Of a DNA stretch of 64,000 bases, positions 35,534-43,161 are shown piece after piece (positions within the stretch are counted from its first letter, which is position 1; the number at the start of each line of letters is the position of its first letter). Below the pieces are notes generated by a model. That model saw nothing but the letters and a program-made list of their open reading frames with translations, did no database searches and was not told the origin of the DNA. Both the position numbers and the translations under genes were made by a program. The DNA is from Catalimonadaceae bacterium JC749 (GTDB lineage: Bacteria; Bacteroidota; Bacteroidia; Cytophagales; Cyclobacteriaceae): assembly GCA_021730635.1 (NCBI GenBank), contig JAJNNC010000002.1:744001-808000 (forward strand). The letters are read 5' to 3'.

Positions 35534-38129
35534 TTCTCAGAGAATCTACAGGGTTCGCAATGGCTGCCTTAATAGATTGAAAACTTACTGTAAACCAGGC
35601 AATGGCCAAGGCAATCAGGCCGGCTACCACAAACACTCCGATACCAACATCAATATGATACGCGAAATTATTTAGCCACCGGTTCATGGCCCAGTAAGCT
35701 ACCGGAGTTGCCACGAGCAGGGCCAGGAATACCAGCCTGGTAAAATCCTTTGAAATCAAGTGTACCAGTTCTAGCACCGAAGCTCCCAGCACTTTGCGGA
35801 TGCCGATTTCTTTGGTACGTTGTTCGGCTGTGAAGGTGACCAGTCCGAACAAACCCAAACAGGCAATGAATATCGCCAGGATGGCAAACAATCGGAACAG
35901 TATCCTCTGCTTTTGCTCGGCTTTGTACAGGTTGTCATATTCCTGATCCAGAAAGTTGTAGGCAAAAGGATACTGTTCCGTTGCTTTTTGCCATGCATCT
36001 TCTACCATTGCAACTGCTTCCTTTGTATTGCCCGGGGCCAGTTTGATGGCCACTACTCGGTGGTCATTGCCGATGGCAATGGCCAAAGGGTCGATGGTGC
36101 TATGTAGTGAAGCATAATTGTAGTCGGCTACCACTCCTATCACCCTTTTTGGAATAGAATCCAAGAATTTGTTCTGGATCTCTTTCCCGATGGCTTCTTC
36201 GGGTTGCCATCCCAGAAAGCGGGTAGCAGCTTCATTGATGATGATGGTTTCCTTTTCATCGGTACTGAAATTCCTAGAAAAATTCCTTCCAGCCACAATT
36301 TTCAGTCCCAGGATTTTTACATAATCATGATCCGTGAATACGGTACGCAGATCAATCGCTTCATCTTGATGGCCTTCTATCTCAAAAGAATAGCTATCGT
36401 GAAACCCTCCCGGTTCACCCGACATGCTGGATACGTGCTGGATCTGTACATTTTGCCTTAGCTCATCTTTAAACAATTCCACCTTATCCATATCCAGATT
36501 GTTGACCGGCACCAGCATGATATGATCTTTATCGTAACCCAGTTTTTTATTGCTTACAAACTCAATTTGCCGAGTTATTACCAGCGTAGCGATGATCAGC
36601 ACAATAGAAATGAAAAATTGAAATACAACCAGCCCTTGGCGCAATCCTACAGTCTGCCTGCCCGACCTGCTTTTTCCCTTTAAGGCAGCTATCGGACGAA
36701 AAGCAGATAATACCAAAGCGGGGTAACTTCCAGCAAGGAGACCTACTGCTATCACAAAAATTAAGAAAAATGCTACCGTCTTCACTATGCCGAACGGCCA
36801 TGTAAAAGTGGTTTCTACCAATTGATTAAAGTAAAGTTGTAATATAATGATGAGCACGATCGCTACAATCGTGGAAATAAAGGCAAGGCCGAGGGATTCT
36901 GTTATAAACTGAAACACCAGGTTGCTCCGCATGGCTCCCAGGGTTTTTCTCACGCCTACCTCTAACGACCTTTTGGCCGACTGAGCCGTAGCCATGTTCA
37001 TAAAATTGATACAGGCAATCACTAGAATAAACAAGGCGATCAGGGCGAAAATGTACACAAATTGCTGGTTACCACGCCTTCCACTTTCAAATTCCATATT
37101 GGATTGAAAATAAATAGCAGAAATAGGTTGTAGTTTTGCCTGGAGTTGTAGACCTTTTTCCCGTAGATCGTTGCCCATATATTTTTCAATAAAATTAGGA
37201 AACTGGGTCTGTAAGGTTTCGGGTTTTACTTTCTCACCTAGTAGTACATAGGTTTGAAATGCATTAAGCCACCAGTTTTTGAAGAAGTCCCTATCTTCAA
37301 ATAATCGCATGGAGGCAATAAAGTCAAAAGTTAAAGTTGAGTTTTTGGGTGTATCTCTTAGAACACCTGTTACTGTAAACTGATTTCCGTCGTATTCCAG
37401 CACTCTCCCCATAGGATCTTCATTCCCAAAATACTTTTTAGTCATTTCCTGGGTAATCACTACCGAATGTTTTCCGCTTAAGGCGGTTTCAGGATTTCCT
37501 TGTATCAGTGGAAAAGAAAATACCTGAAAAAAATTGGCATCCGCGAAACAAAATTTTTTCTCTACAAAAGAGGTTTCTTCGTAGGTGACAAGACCGTTAT
37601 CTTCATAAAAGCGAGTAGCTTCGGCAACAATGCCTGGAAAATCGTTGACAAGTGCTACTGCAAAGGGTGGGGAGGTAATCCCAACTAAATGTTCTCCATC
37701 TTTATCTTGATAGGCACGTATCACCCGGTAGATACGATCACCCTGCTCGTGAAAGTTATCGTAACTTAACTCATGGTGTACGTACAAAAAAATAAAAATA
37801 CAGCAGGTGATGCCAATGGAAAGCCCAGCTATATTGATGATGGAATATACCTTCTTGCTGAGAAGATTTCGGATTGCGATGATGAAATAATTCTTAAACA
37901 TATCGGTAGGGTTGTTAACAGTTATTCTTTTCAAGGCATAAGGCCTGAAAAACTTAATGGCATGCATGATGTAGAGCCACCTGGCCTTTCTCACTCCATG
38001 TTTCTTTACCCACTTTCCATAGAGCTCCTGCAAATCCCCCTGCACTTCTTCCAACAGGTGAGCAGCACAGAAGCTTTCTAACAGACGATCGGCCCAGCCT
38101 GGGGGTGTGTGATGCTCTTCTTGCTTCAT
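35526..38129 (-). CDS. Prefix-domain FtsX/MacB-type permease, first of the large unit
   Basis: 867 residues from ATG 38129, which overlaps the PadR stop in ATGA; an in-frame ATG at 38141 is an alternative. Prefix PPGWADRLLESFCAAHLLEE, DLQELYGKWVKKHGVRKARW; the body starts MFKNYFIIAIRNLLSKKVYS. The first motif is SLEVGVRKTLGAMRSN, the second TKEIGIRKVLGASVLE; tail NPVDSLRNE. Downstream it is joined to the next permease by ATGAATAA. The PadR overlap implies tight coupling of regulator and transporter expression. Confidence 0.95.
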   Translation of the reverse strand: MKQEEHHTPPGWADRLLESFCAAHLLEEVQGDLQELYGKWVKKHGVRKARWLYIMHAIKFFRPYALKRITVNNPTDMFKNYFIIAIRNLLSKKVYSIINIAGLSIGITCCIFIFLYVHHELSYDNFHEQGDRIYRVIRAYQDKDGEHLVGITSPPFAVALVNDFPGIVAEATRFYEDNGLVTYEETSFVEKKFCFADANFFQVFSFPLIQGNPETALSGKHSVVITQEMTKKYFGNEDPMGRVLEYDGNQFTVTGVLRDTPKNSTLTFDFIASMRLFEDRDFFKNWWLNAFQTYVLLGEKVKPETLQTQFPNFIEKYMGNDLREKGLQLQAKLQPISAIYFQSNMEFESGRRGNQQFVYIFALIALFILVIACINFMNMATAQSAKRSLEVGVRKTLGAMRSNLVFQFITESLGLAFISTIVAIVLIIILQLYFNQLVETTFTWPFGIVKTVAFFLIFVIAVGLLAGSYPALVLSAFRPIAALKGKSRSGRQTVGLRQGLVVFQFFISIVLIIATLVITRQIEFVSNKKLGYDKDHIMLVPVNNLDMDKVELFKDELRQNVQIQHVSSMSGEPGGFHDSYSFEIEGHQDEAIDLRTVFTDHDYVKILGLKIVAGRNFSRNFSTDEKETIIINEAATRFLGWQPEEAIGKEIQNKFLDSIPKRVIGVVADYNYASLHSTIDPLAIAIGNDHRVVAIKLAPGNTKEAVAMVEDAWQKATEQYPFAYNFLDQEYDNLYKAEQKQRILFRLFAILAIFIACLGLFGLVTFTAEQRTKEIGIRKVLGASVLELVHLISKDFTRLVFLALLVATPVAYWAMNRWLNNFAYHIDVGIGVFVVAGLIALAIAWFTVSFQSIKAAIANPVDSLRNE

Positions 38130-38464
38130 AAAACTTTCCATTGCAAGGCCTTGGCTGGTATCTGCTGCCAGATCTGCTCTCTCTGCTCCTTGATCTCATG
38201 CAAGGCCCGGCTGCCAGCAGGCGTGACGGTGAAGAAGCGTTTTCTTCTGCCTCCTCGCTCAGCGGTAGCTCCCCCCATAAAAGAGTTGACAAAGCCTTTG
38301 TCCTGCAACCGGTGCAGGGTAGCATGCACAGCACTGATGCTGATAGACCTTCCTGTCTGCTCCTGGATGGCTTCTTGGATGGCCACCCCATAAGCCTGCT
38401 CAAAGCGCAGGGCTACGGTCAACAGGACTACTTCTTCAAACTCTCCCAGATAGGTTTTTCTCAT
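38126..38464 (-). CDS. PadR family regulator heading the large permease unit
   Basis: 112 residues from ATG 38464 (MRKTYLGEFEEVVLLTVALR). The frame is open to 38587, but the extra leader is not PadR-like and covers the promoter region. Features: QAYGVAIQEAIQEQTG, ISAVHATLHRLQDKGFV, GGRRKRFFTVTPAG. Its stop overlaps the permease start (ATGA). Very similar in wording to PadR 17069-17410, and both share an upstream box, so cross-regulation of two units is plausible. Confidence 0.93.
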   Translation of the reverse strand: MRKTYLGEFEEVVLLTVALRFEQAYGVAIQEAIQEQTGRSISISAVHATLHRLQDKGFVNSFMGGATAERGGRRKRFFTVTPAGSRALHEIKEQREQIWQQIPAKALQWKVL

Positions 38465-38488
38465 AGCAGATATTATTTTCAATTTTGC

Positions 38489-38506
38489 AGAACAAATGAC
38501 TTGCCA
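38489..38506 (-). promoter_or_regulatory. Shared PadR upstream box
   Basis: AGAACAAATGACTTGCCA on the plus strand, 25 bp upstream of the PadR start codon at 38464. Matches 17456-17473 at 16 of 18 positions. CATTTG on the coding strand resembles the 3' part of TAnnTTTG. Confidence 0.5.
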
Positions 38507-38739
38507 ATGAAGCCGATGTGTTTTTCGCGCGAAAAGAGGCAGATTTGGGTAGATGGAAATGTTCAAATACGGGCAGTTACTGTTCAAAGCAGGACAGTTA
38601 TGCTCGAAACCTTCTATATACCTTTTTCTGACCGAATGTTTTTACAATGGAAGGGCTGTACTTCTTAGGGAACAAGCTGTAAATTGCTGTGGTGTTTGTA
38701 CTCATTCGACAGGCGATACACTGTCTTCAGCCTTCATGG

Positions 38740-38775
38740 GTGTAAAACACAATGGGTAACTTAAATAATTTACAC
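38740..38775 (+). promoter_or_regulatory. Inverted repeat just before the S9 peptidase start
   Basis: GTGTAAA (38740-38746) and TTTACAC (38769-38775) are perfect inverted copies; the second ends 2 nt before the ATG. It could be an operator or an mRNA hairpin covering the ribosome-binding region. Confidence 0.35.
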
Positions 38776-38777
38776 GC

Positions 38778-40709
38778 ATGAAAAATCATTTCCTGACCTT
38801 CCTATTTTTACTGAGTATACTGCCAGCCATTGCCCAAGACCGTATGACGCCTGAATTGCTATGGCAATTGGGGAGAGTCAGTGGGGTAGGGCTCACAGAG
38901 GATGGTACCGGGGTAGTATACAACGTCACCACTTATGATATAGAAGGGAATAAAAGCAGTGGTCAGGCCTATCTGATTCCCATTCAGGGGGGGACCCCAC
39001 AGGAAATTAATAACCCTGACGAACGCGTTGCTAACCGTCTATTATCACCGGATGGACGGTATCTGCTCAGTGTAGAGGAAGTGAAGGTAAGCAAAGTGTT
39101 CGGCAAAGATTTTTATCCCGACCTGGATCAGTCTGATGTGCAGATTTATGATGATCTCAATTACCGCCATTGGGATACGTGGGAAGATGGAGCTTACAAC
39201 CATCTCTTTCTGCACCCCATCACAGCAGGGGAGCCTGGCGAAGGCAAAGATATCATGGAAGGACAGCCTTATGATTGTCCGCAAAAACCTTTTGGCGGAG
39301 AGGAAGATTTTGTCTGGAGCCCCGACAGCAAACAGGTGATTTATGTGACCAAGAAAAAAGCCGGAGCCGCCTATGCTGCCAGTACCAATACAGATATTTA
39401 TGCGTATGATGTCAGCAGCGGCCAGACGACCAATCTTACAGAAGGGATGATGGGGTATGATACCCAACCGGCTTTTTCCTCCACAGGGACGCTGGCCTGG
39501 TTGAGTATGGCAAGAGATGGGTTTGAGTCTGACAAAAATGACATTATCATTCGCCGGGGCGATGTCACGCTGAACCTTACGGAGCAATGGGACGGGACCG
39601 TAGCGAGCTTTATCTGGAGTGAAGAGGGTAAAAAGCTATACTTTACCGCCCCGGTAGAGGGTACTATCCAGTTGTTTGAAGTGGAAGATCCTGGCCGCAC
39701 CAAAAAAATGCCGGTTGTCAGACAAATCACCCAGGGTACTTTTGATATCACAGGTATCGTAGGACAATCCGGTCAAACACTGGTGGTGGGAAGAACCGAT
39801 ATGAATCATGCTGCCGAATTGTATACGGTTAATCTGAGCAACGGACAGCTGCAACAACTTACCCATGTGAACGATGAAGTTTTCAGCCGGATCGCCCTGA
39901 GTCAGGTAGAAAAACGCTATGTACCTACCACCGATGGCAAAGAAATGCTGGTGTGGGTGATCTATCCTCCCGGATTTGATCCCGACCAATCCTATCCTGC
40001 GCTGTTATATTGCCAGGGAGGCCCACAGGTGGCGCTCACCCAGTTTTACTCCTACCGTTGGAATTTCCAGCTGATGGCTGCCCAGGGGTATATTGTAGTG
40101 GCGCCCAACCGGCGGGGAATGCCAGGGCATGGGGTGGACTGGAATGAACAGATCAGCAAAGACTGGGGAGGGCAGGTGATGCAGGATTATCTGTTGGCTA
40201 TTGACCATATAGCTGAAGAAAGTTATGTGGACAAGAATCGCCTGGCCTGCGTCGGGGCCAGTTTTGGAGGATACTCCGTATTTTATTTAGCGGGTATCCA
40301 CGAAAACCGTTTTAAGTCTTTCATCGCTCATGATGGCGTTTTCAACCTGAAAAGCATGTATGGTACTACCGAAGAGTTGTGGTTTGTCAACTGGGATTTT
40401 GGTGGCGCTTACTGGGAAGAAGACAATGCTGCTGCCCAGAAAACGTATACTCAGTTTGATCCCAGCCTTAGGGTCAGTCAGTGGAATACGCCTATCCTCA
40501 TCATGCAGGGAGGCAAAGATTTCCGGGTACCCATCGGTCAGGGATTGGAAGCGTTTCAGGCCGCCAAACTTCAAGGTGTTAAGAGTAAACTGTTGTATTT
40601 CCCCGAAGAAAACCACTGGGTGCTCAGCCCTCAGAATGCGCTCGTATGGCAGCACGAGTTTTTTAAGTGGCTGGAAGAGACCATGCCACCACAGGAGGAA
40701 GGAAAGTAA
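38778..40709 (+). CDS. Secreted S9 family (prolyl oligopeptidase-like) peptidase
   Basis: 643 residues with a signal peptide (MKNHFLTFLFLLSILPAIAQ). A beta-propeller-like N-terminal part (about 25-390) carries WD/DPP-type repeats such as FVWSPDSKQVIYVT and SFIWSEEGKKLYFT. The C-terminal alpha/beta-hydrolase domain has YCQGGPQVALTQFYSYRWNF, nucleophile motif GASFGGYS (Ser near 495), Asp in GGKDFRVP near 580 and His in ENHWVLSP near 612. All catalytic residues present. Such enzymes cut peptides after proline or act as acylaminoacyl-type oligopeptidases in the periplasm. Stands alone, followed by a terminator-like hairpin. Confidence 0.93.
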   Translation: MKNHFLTFLFLLSILPAIAQDRMTPELLWQLGRVSGVGLTEDGTGVVYNVTTYDIEGNKSSGQAYLIPIQGGTPQEINNPDERVANRLLSPDGRYLLSVEEVKVSKVFGKDFYPDLDQSDVQIYDDLNYRHWDTWEDGAYNHLFLHPITAGEPGEGKDIMEGQPYDCPQKPFGGEEDFVWSPDSKQVIYVTKKKAGAAYAASTNTDIYAYDVSSGQTTNLTEGMMGYDTQPAFSSTGTLAWLSMARDGFESDKNDIIIRRGDVTLNLTEQWDGTVASFIWSEEGKKLYFTAPVEGTIQLFEVEDPGRTKKMPVVRQITQGTFDITGIVGQSGQTLVVGRTDMNHAAELYTVNLSNGQLQQLTHVNDEVFSRIALSQVEKRYVPTTDGKEMLVWVIYPPGFDPDQSYPALLYCQGGPQVALTQFYSYRWNFQLMAAQGYIVVAPNRRGMPGHGVDWNEQISKDWGGQVMQDYLLAIDHIAEESYVDKNRLACVGASFGGYSVFYLAGIHENRFKSFIAHDGVFNLKSMYGTTEELWFVNWDFGGAYWEEDNAAAQKTYTQFDPSLRVSQWNTPILIMQGGKDFRVPIGQGLEAFQAAKLQGVKSKLLYFPEENHWVLSPQNALVWQHEFFKWLEETMPPQEEGK

Positions 40710-40712
40710 AGG

Positions 40713-40756
40713 TCAGGAGAATAGCACTGAGGGATTGCCCATTGGTTTTCTCCTGA
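40713..40756 (+). terminator. Hairpin after the S9 peptidase gene
   Basis: TCAGGAGAA (40713-40721) pairs perfectly with TTCTCCTGA (40748-40756) over a 26-nt loop, starting 4 bp after the stop codon. No strong T-tract follows the stem, so termination efficiency is uncertain. Confidence 0.45.
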
Positions 40757-40788
40757 AATATAGGTCCGTACCGATTAGCAATGAACGA

Positions 40789-41211
40789 TTAATTCCATTG
40801 TAGCGCTACCTTGCGGATACAATGGTTGACATTGTCTGCGAGGAAGATTTCTCCCCGGCTGTTTACGGCTACGCCGTGGATGCCATTAAATTTAGCCACT
40901 TTGCCGTCACCATCCAGATACCCATGATTAAAGGTGTCACCGGGATCGCCTGCCAAGCTGAACACCAGTCCGTTAGCGGTAGCCACCCGTAGTTTGCCAC
41001 CACTGTGTGAGGACATATACAAGTGCTGACTATAGGGATCATAATGGGTCAACAGTGGATAAGTAGCTCTGGCCTCAGCCAAAGGTCCATCCAGTTCCAG
41101 ACCACCGCCGGAATCAATCATGGTACTGACCACGCCCGATGGTGTTATTTTGCGAATCCGGTGATTATAGCGGTCGGGTACAATGATATTCCCTCCTGCA
41201 TCTATGGATTG
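40789..41211 (-). pseudogene. 5'-truncated NHL-repeat protein
   Basis: The frame reads QSIDAGGNIIVPDRYNHRIR, KITPSGVVSTMID, GVAVNSRGEIFLADNVNHCI and RKVALQWN with a stop at 40789. These are NHL beta-propeller repeats of the type found in large surface or secreted proteins. An in-frame TGA at 41212-41214 stops the frame just upstream, and no good start codon or signal peptide is present, so only the last repeats of a longer gene remain. The upstream DNA holds no more NHL sequence. Confidence 0.75.
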
Positions 41212-41309
41212 TCATAAACCTGAGCGTGTGGATATGAAAATTCCATGATACGCCTGTAAAAACCAAATGTGGTGGTGAGGAATCAACTTGAGCTATCCAA
41301 CAGAAAAGA

Positions 41310-41359
41310 GGACTGTATGACCTTTCGTAATATTTACTGAATGAAAAGTCTTACAGTCC
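41310..41359. terminator. Imperfect palindrome downstream of the DoxX gene
   Basis: GGACTGTA (41310-41317) pairs with TACAGTCC (41352-41359). Inside, GAC/GTC and TTTC/GAAA continue the stem with two single mismatches, giving about 15 pairs and a 16-nt loop. Flanks are AAAAG/TTTT, so both strands end in T-rich tails. A bidirectional terminator 61 bp after the doxX-like stop is the simplest reading. Confidence 0.6.
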
Positions 41360-41419
41360 TTTTGTTGTATACCTACACCTAGGCAGCAGTGTTGGGAATG
41401 ATGGTAGACCAGCCGTTTA

Positions 41420-41800
41420 TCAGGCCAGGGCAGTTTGCAGTTGATGCTGTCGCTTATGGAAAGTGAGGTAAGAAGTTGCCAAAATGGCAAGTGGGACGAT
41501 GACGGAAAAGCCGCCGCTCACATCACCCACTGCGGCATGTGACCAGAAAGCTCCTACAAGGTCAAACACAAAACCGGCGTAGGCCCATTCTTTCAGTCGT
41601 GGATATTTAGGAACCAACAGGGCAATACCGCCCAGCAATTTAGCTACACCAAGGATATCCAGTAGGTAGGCCGGATACCCCAGCATTTCCATCCCTTCCA
41701 CAATTTGCGGCGAACGGGTCAGATACATAAGGCCACTCATAAGAAAAAGCAGGGCAATCAGTCCGGTAGAGATCCAGTAAGCAATATTGATTGTTTTCAT
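41420..41800 (-). CDS. DoxX-like family membrane protein
   Basis: 126 residues, four TM helices (about 5-27, 45-63, 68-88, 98-114) with the family pattern LLFLMSGLMYLTRSPQIVEG and LGVAKLLGGIALLVPKYPRL. Members are small inner-membrane proteins; biochemical function is poorly defined, with links to redox stress in some. Expression is probably controlled by the TetR gene just upstream: two identical palindromes lie between the two genes, one beside a -7-like box. Confidence 0.88.
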   Translation of the reverse strand: MKTINIAYWISTGLIALLFLMSGLMYLTRSPQIVEGMEMLGYPAYLLDILGVAKLLGGIALLVPKYPRLKEWAYAGFVFDLVGAFWSHAAVGDVSGGFSVIVPLAILATSYLTFHKRQHQLQTALA

Positions 41801-41835
41801 GGTTATTAAAAGAAATTTAATAATGATATAAAATA

Positions 41836-41846
41836 TAACAGTGTTA
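41836..41846. promoter_or_regulatory. Palindromic operator, proximal copy
   Basis: TAACAGTGTTA is an 11-bp perfect palindrome around a central base. On the minus strand it directly precedes TATATTTT, a near match to TAnnTTTG, 36 bp before the DoxX start, so a bound repressor would block the promoter. Confidence 0.7.
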
Positions 41847-41912
41847 ACTAAATTGATAAAAATAAATACTGCTTGCTATTCAATCAGTATCTTGTATTGG
41901 TGTTACGGAAAA

Positions 41913-41923
41913 TAACAGTGTTA
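41913..41923. promoter_or_regulatory. Palindromic operator, distal copy
   Basis: Second identical TAACAGTGTTA, centred 77 bp from the first and 5 bp beyond the TetR stop codon. Nearby GTGTTAC and AATAACA (41900-41917) add partial half-sites. Confidence 0.65.
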
Positions 41924-41927
41924 GGTT

Positions 41928-42530
41928 TTATTTTGTTAGTGAAATAATAAAACTTTGCACGGCGTCTTCCAGGATCGTTTTGTTGAGGGTGTGGGGGGTG
42001 ACTGTGTTGCCCGTCATATTCATAGAAATAAGGCCATGTAAAATAGACCAGAAAGTATGGAACTTCAGGAAGGCATCGGTTTCAGGATAGGGCCCATGCG
42101 CAATGAGCTGTTGGATAGTGGAGAGCATAATATCCTTGAATTTTGTTATTTGGGGTACTTTTTGGAAAGTTTCACAGGCAGATACGCCTACCCCAAACAT
42201 AAGCTGATAGTATTCCTTGTGGGTGAAAGCAAAATCCCAGTATGCCCAGGCAATGGCTTCCAGTTGTTGGGCGGGGAGGTCATGCTTTTCTTTGGCTTGC
42301 TGTACCTGCTGACCCAATAAATTAAATCCTTCTTTGGTAAATTCCAGCAGAATGGCATCTTTACTCTCAAAATGACTGTAGATCACGGGGATACTATATT
42401 CTATAGCATCCGCAATTTTACGGATGGAAAGTGCTTGCCAGCCTTCCTGCTGCACTAATTGCCATCCGGCACCAAGAATGCTTGCCCTGACTTCTTCTTT
42501 CTGACGTTGCCTTCGTTCTGCAATTCCCAT
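41928..42530 (-). CDS. TetR/AcrR family transcriptional regulator
   Basis: 200 residues. N-terminal HTH: RASILGAGWQLVQQEGWQAL, SIRKIADAIEYSIPVIYSHF, ESKDAILLEF (about 17-70), the typical TetR DNA-binding domain. The rest is an alpha-helical ligand and dimer domain with WAYWDFAFTHKEYYQLMFG, resembling TetR_C members of the WHG type. Located directly upstream of the DoxX-like gene on the same strand, with two matching palindromes in between; these are the likely operators. Ligand unknown. Confidence 0.92.
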   Translation of the reverse strand: MGIAERRQRQKEEVRASILGAGWQLVQQEGWQALSIRKIADAIEYSIPVIYSHFESKDAILLEFTKEGFNLLGQQVQQAKEKHDLPAQQLEAIAWAYWDFAFTHKEYYQLMFGVGVSACETFQKVPQITKFKDIMLSTIQQLIAHGPYPETDAFLKFHTFWSILHGLISMNMTGNTVTPHTLNKTILEDAVQSFIISLTK

Positions 42531-42734
42531 GAGATGTAGTATTGTATTTAATAATGACTAAATAGGGTAATTTTATAAAATTAAGAAGTTTTCAGTAAAT
42601 TTTTAGTTTTTAACGGAAAGCAAGGTAAAATAGATGAATATCTGTTGCGAAATCTTCCTATAAAACTTAACATTAAATTAACAAGTAAGTTAATCTTTTT
42701 ATATATCATTAACGCAGCTTTCGTAGATGTTCCT

Positions 42735-42742
42735 TATATTTG
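42735..42742 (+). promoter_or_regulatory. -7 promoter box of the 42773 gene
   Basis: TATATTTG fits the Bacteroidota -7 consensus TAnnTTTG exactly and lies 30 bp before the ATG. No convincing -33 TTG is seen. Confidence 0.6.
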
Positions 42743-42772
42743 ATTGTTTTTCAACTTAATCCTCTTTACTTT

Positions 42773-43138
42773 ATGGGGACAATTCAGAATTTTTTTTCCT
42801 ATCCAATTAACGAATATCACCAACTTCGCGAAGTTTTTGACTTACTGACTTTGGTTAATCAAAGTTATCAGGCCCTCAACATTGGAAACATCAATGATAT
42901 CCCTGAGCTCCGTATGGCCATCGAAGATGTGAGTTCTGTGAAAAAGCAGGTGATGGAAAAGCAATATCCTGCGGATACCGAAAGCTTAGGATTAGCCGCT
43001 GCTCTGATTACCACAGAAGAAGTAGATACCTACGAAAGAATGGTGTCTTTTTTCCATAAAAGAAAACCTTCTCAGGGCATTCCCTGGGAACGGTTTGCGA
43101 TAAAAGACGGGCAACTCCTGCTAAAGGAAGAAATCTAA
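42773..43138 (+). CDS. Hypothetical protein
   Basis: 121 residues from ATG 42773 (MGTIQNFFSYPINEYHQLRE); the frame is open to 42740, but that would put the start inside the promoter box. Not recognised. It is a soluble, mixed helix-rich protein with no signal peptide, no TM helix and no cysteine. The middle (IEDVSSVKKQVMEKQY) is likely helical, the C-terminal part WERFAIKDGQLLLKEE likely a beta hairpin. A perfect -7 box supports real expression. Converges on the hydantoinase gene. Confidence 0.65.
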   Translation: MGTIQNFFSYPINEYHQLREVFDLLTLVNQSYQALNIGNINDIPELRMAIEDVSSVKKQVMEKQYPADTESLGLAAALITTEEVDTYERMVSFFHKRKPSQGIPWERFAIKDGQLLLKEEI

Positions 43139-43161
43139 GTTTCTGAGTGCCTGCTGTCAGA

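Larger units (their letters stand above)
38465..38777. other. Divergent intergenic region PadR / S9 peptidase
   Basis: 313 bp with no supported gene. It contains the shared PadR box (38489-38506) near the left end and an inverted repeat just before the peptidase start. Short open frames here have no recognisable features. Confidence 0.6.

Noticed and set aside
1750-38464. The array as a biosynthetic or secretion gene cluster
   Set aside because: No biosynthetic enzymes, precursor peptides, outer-membrane or periplasmic adaptor genes are present; only permeases, PadR regulators, TA pairs and one hydrolase.
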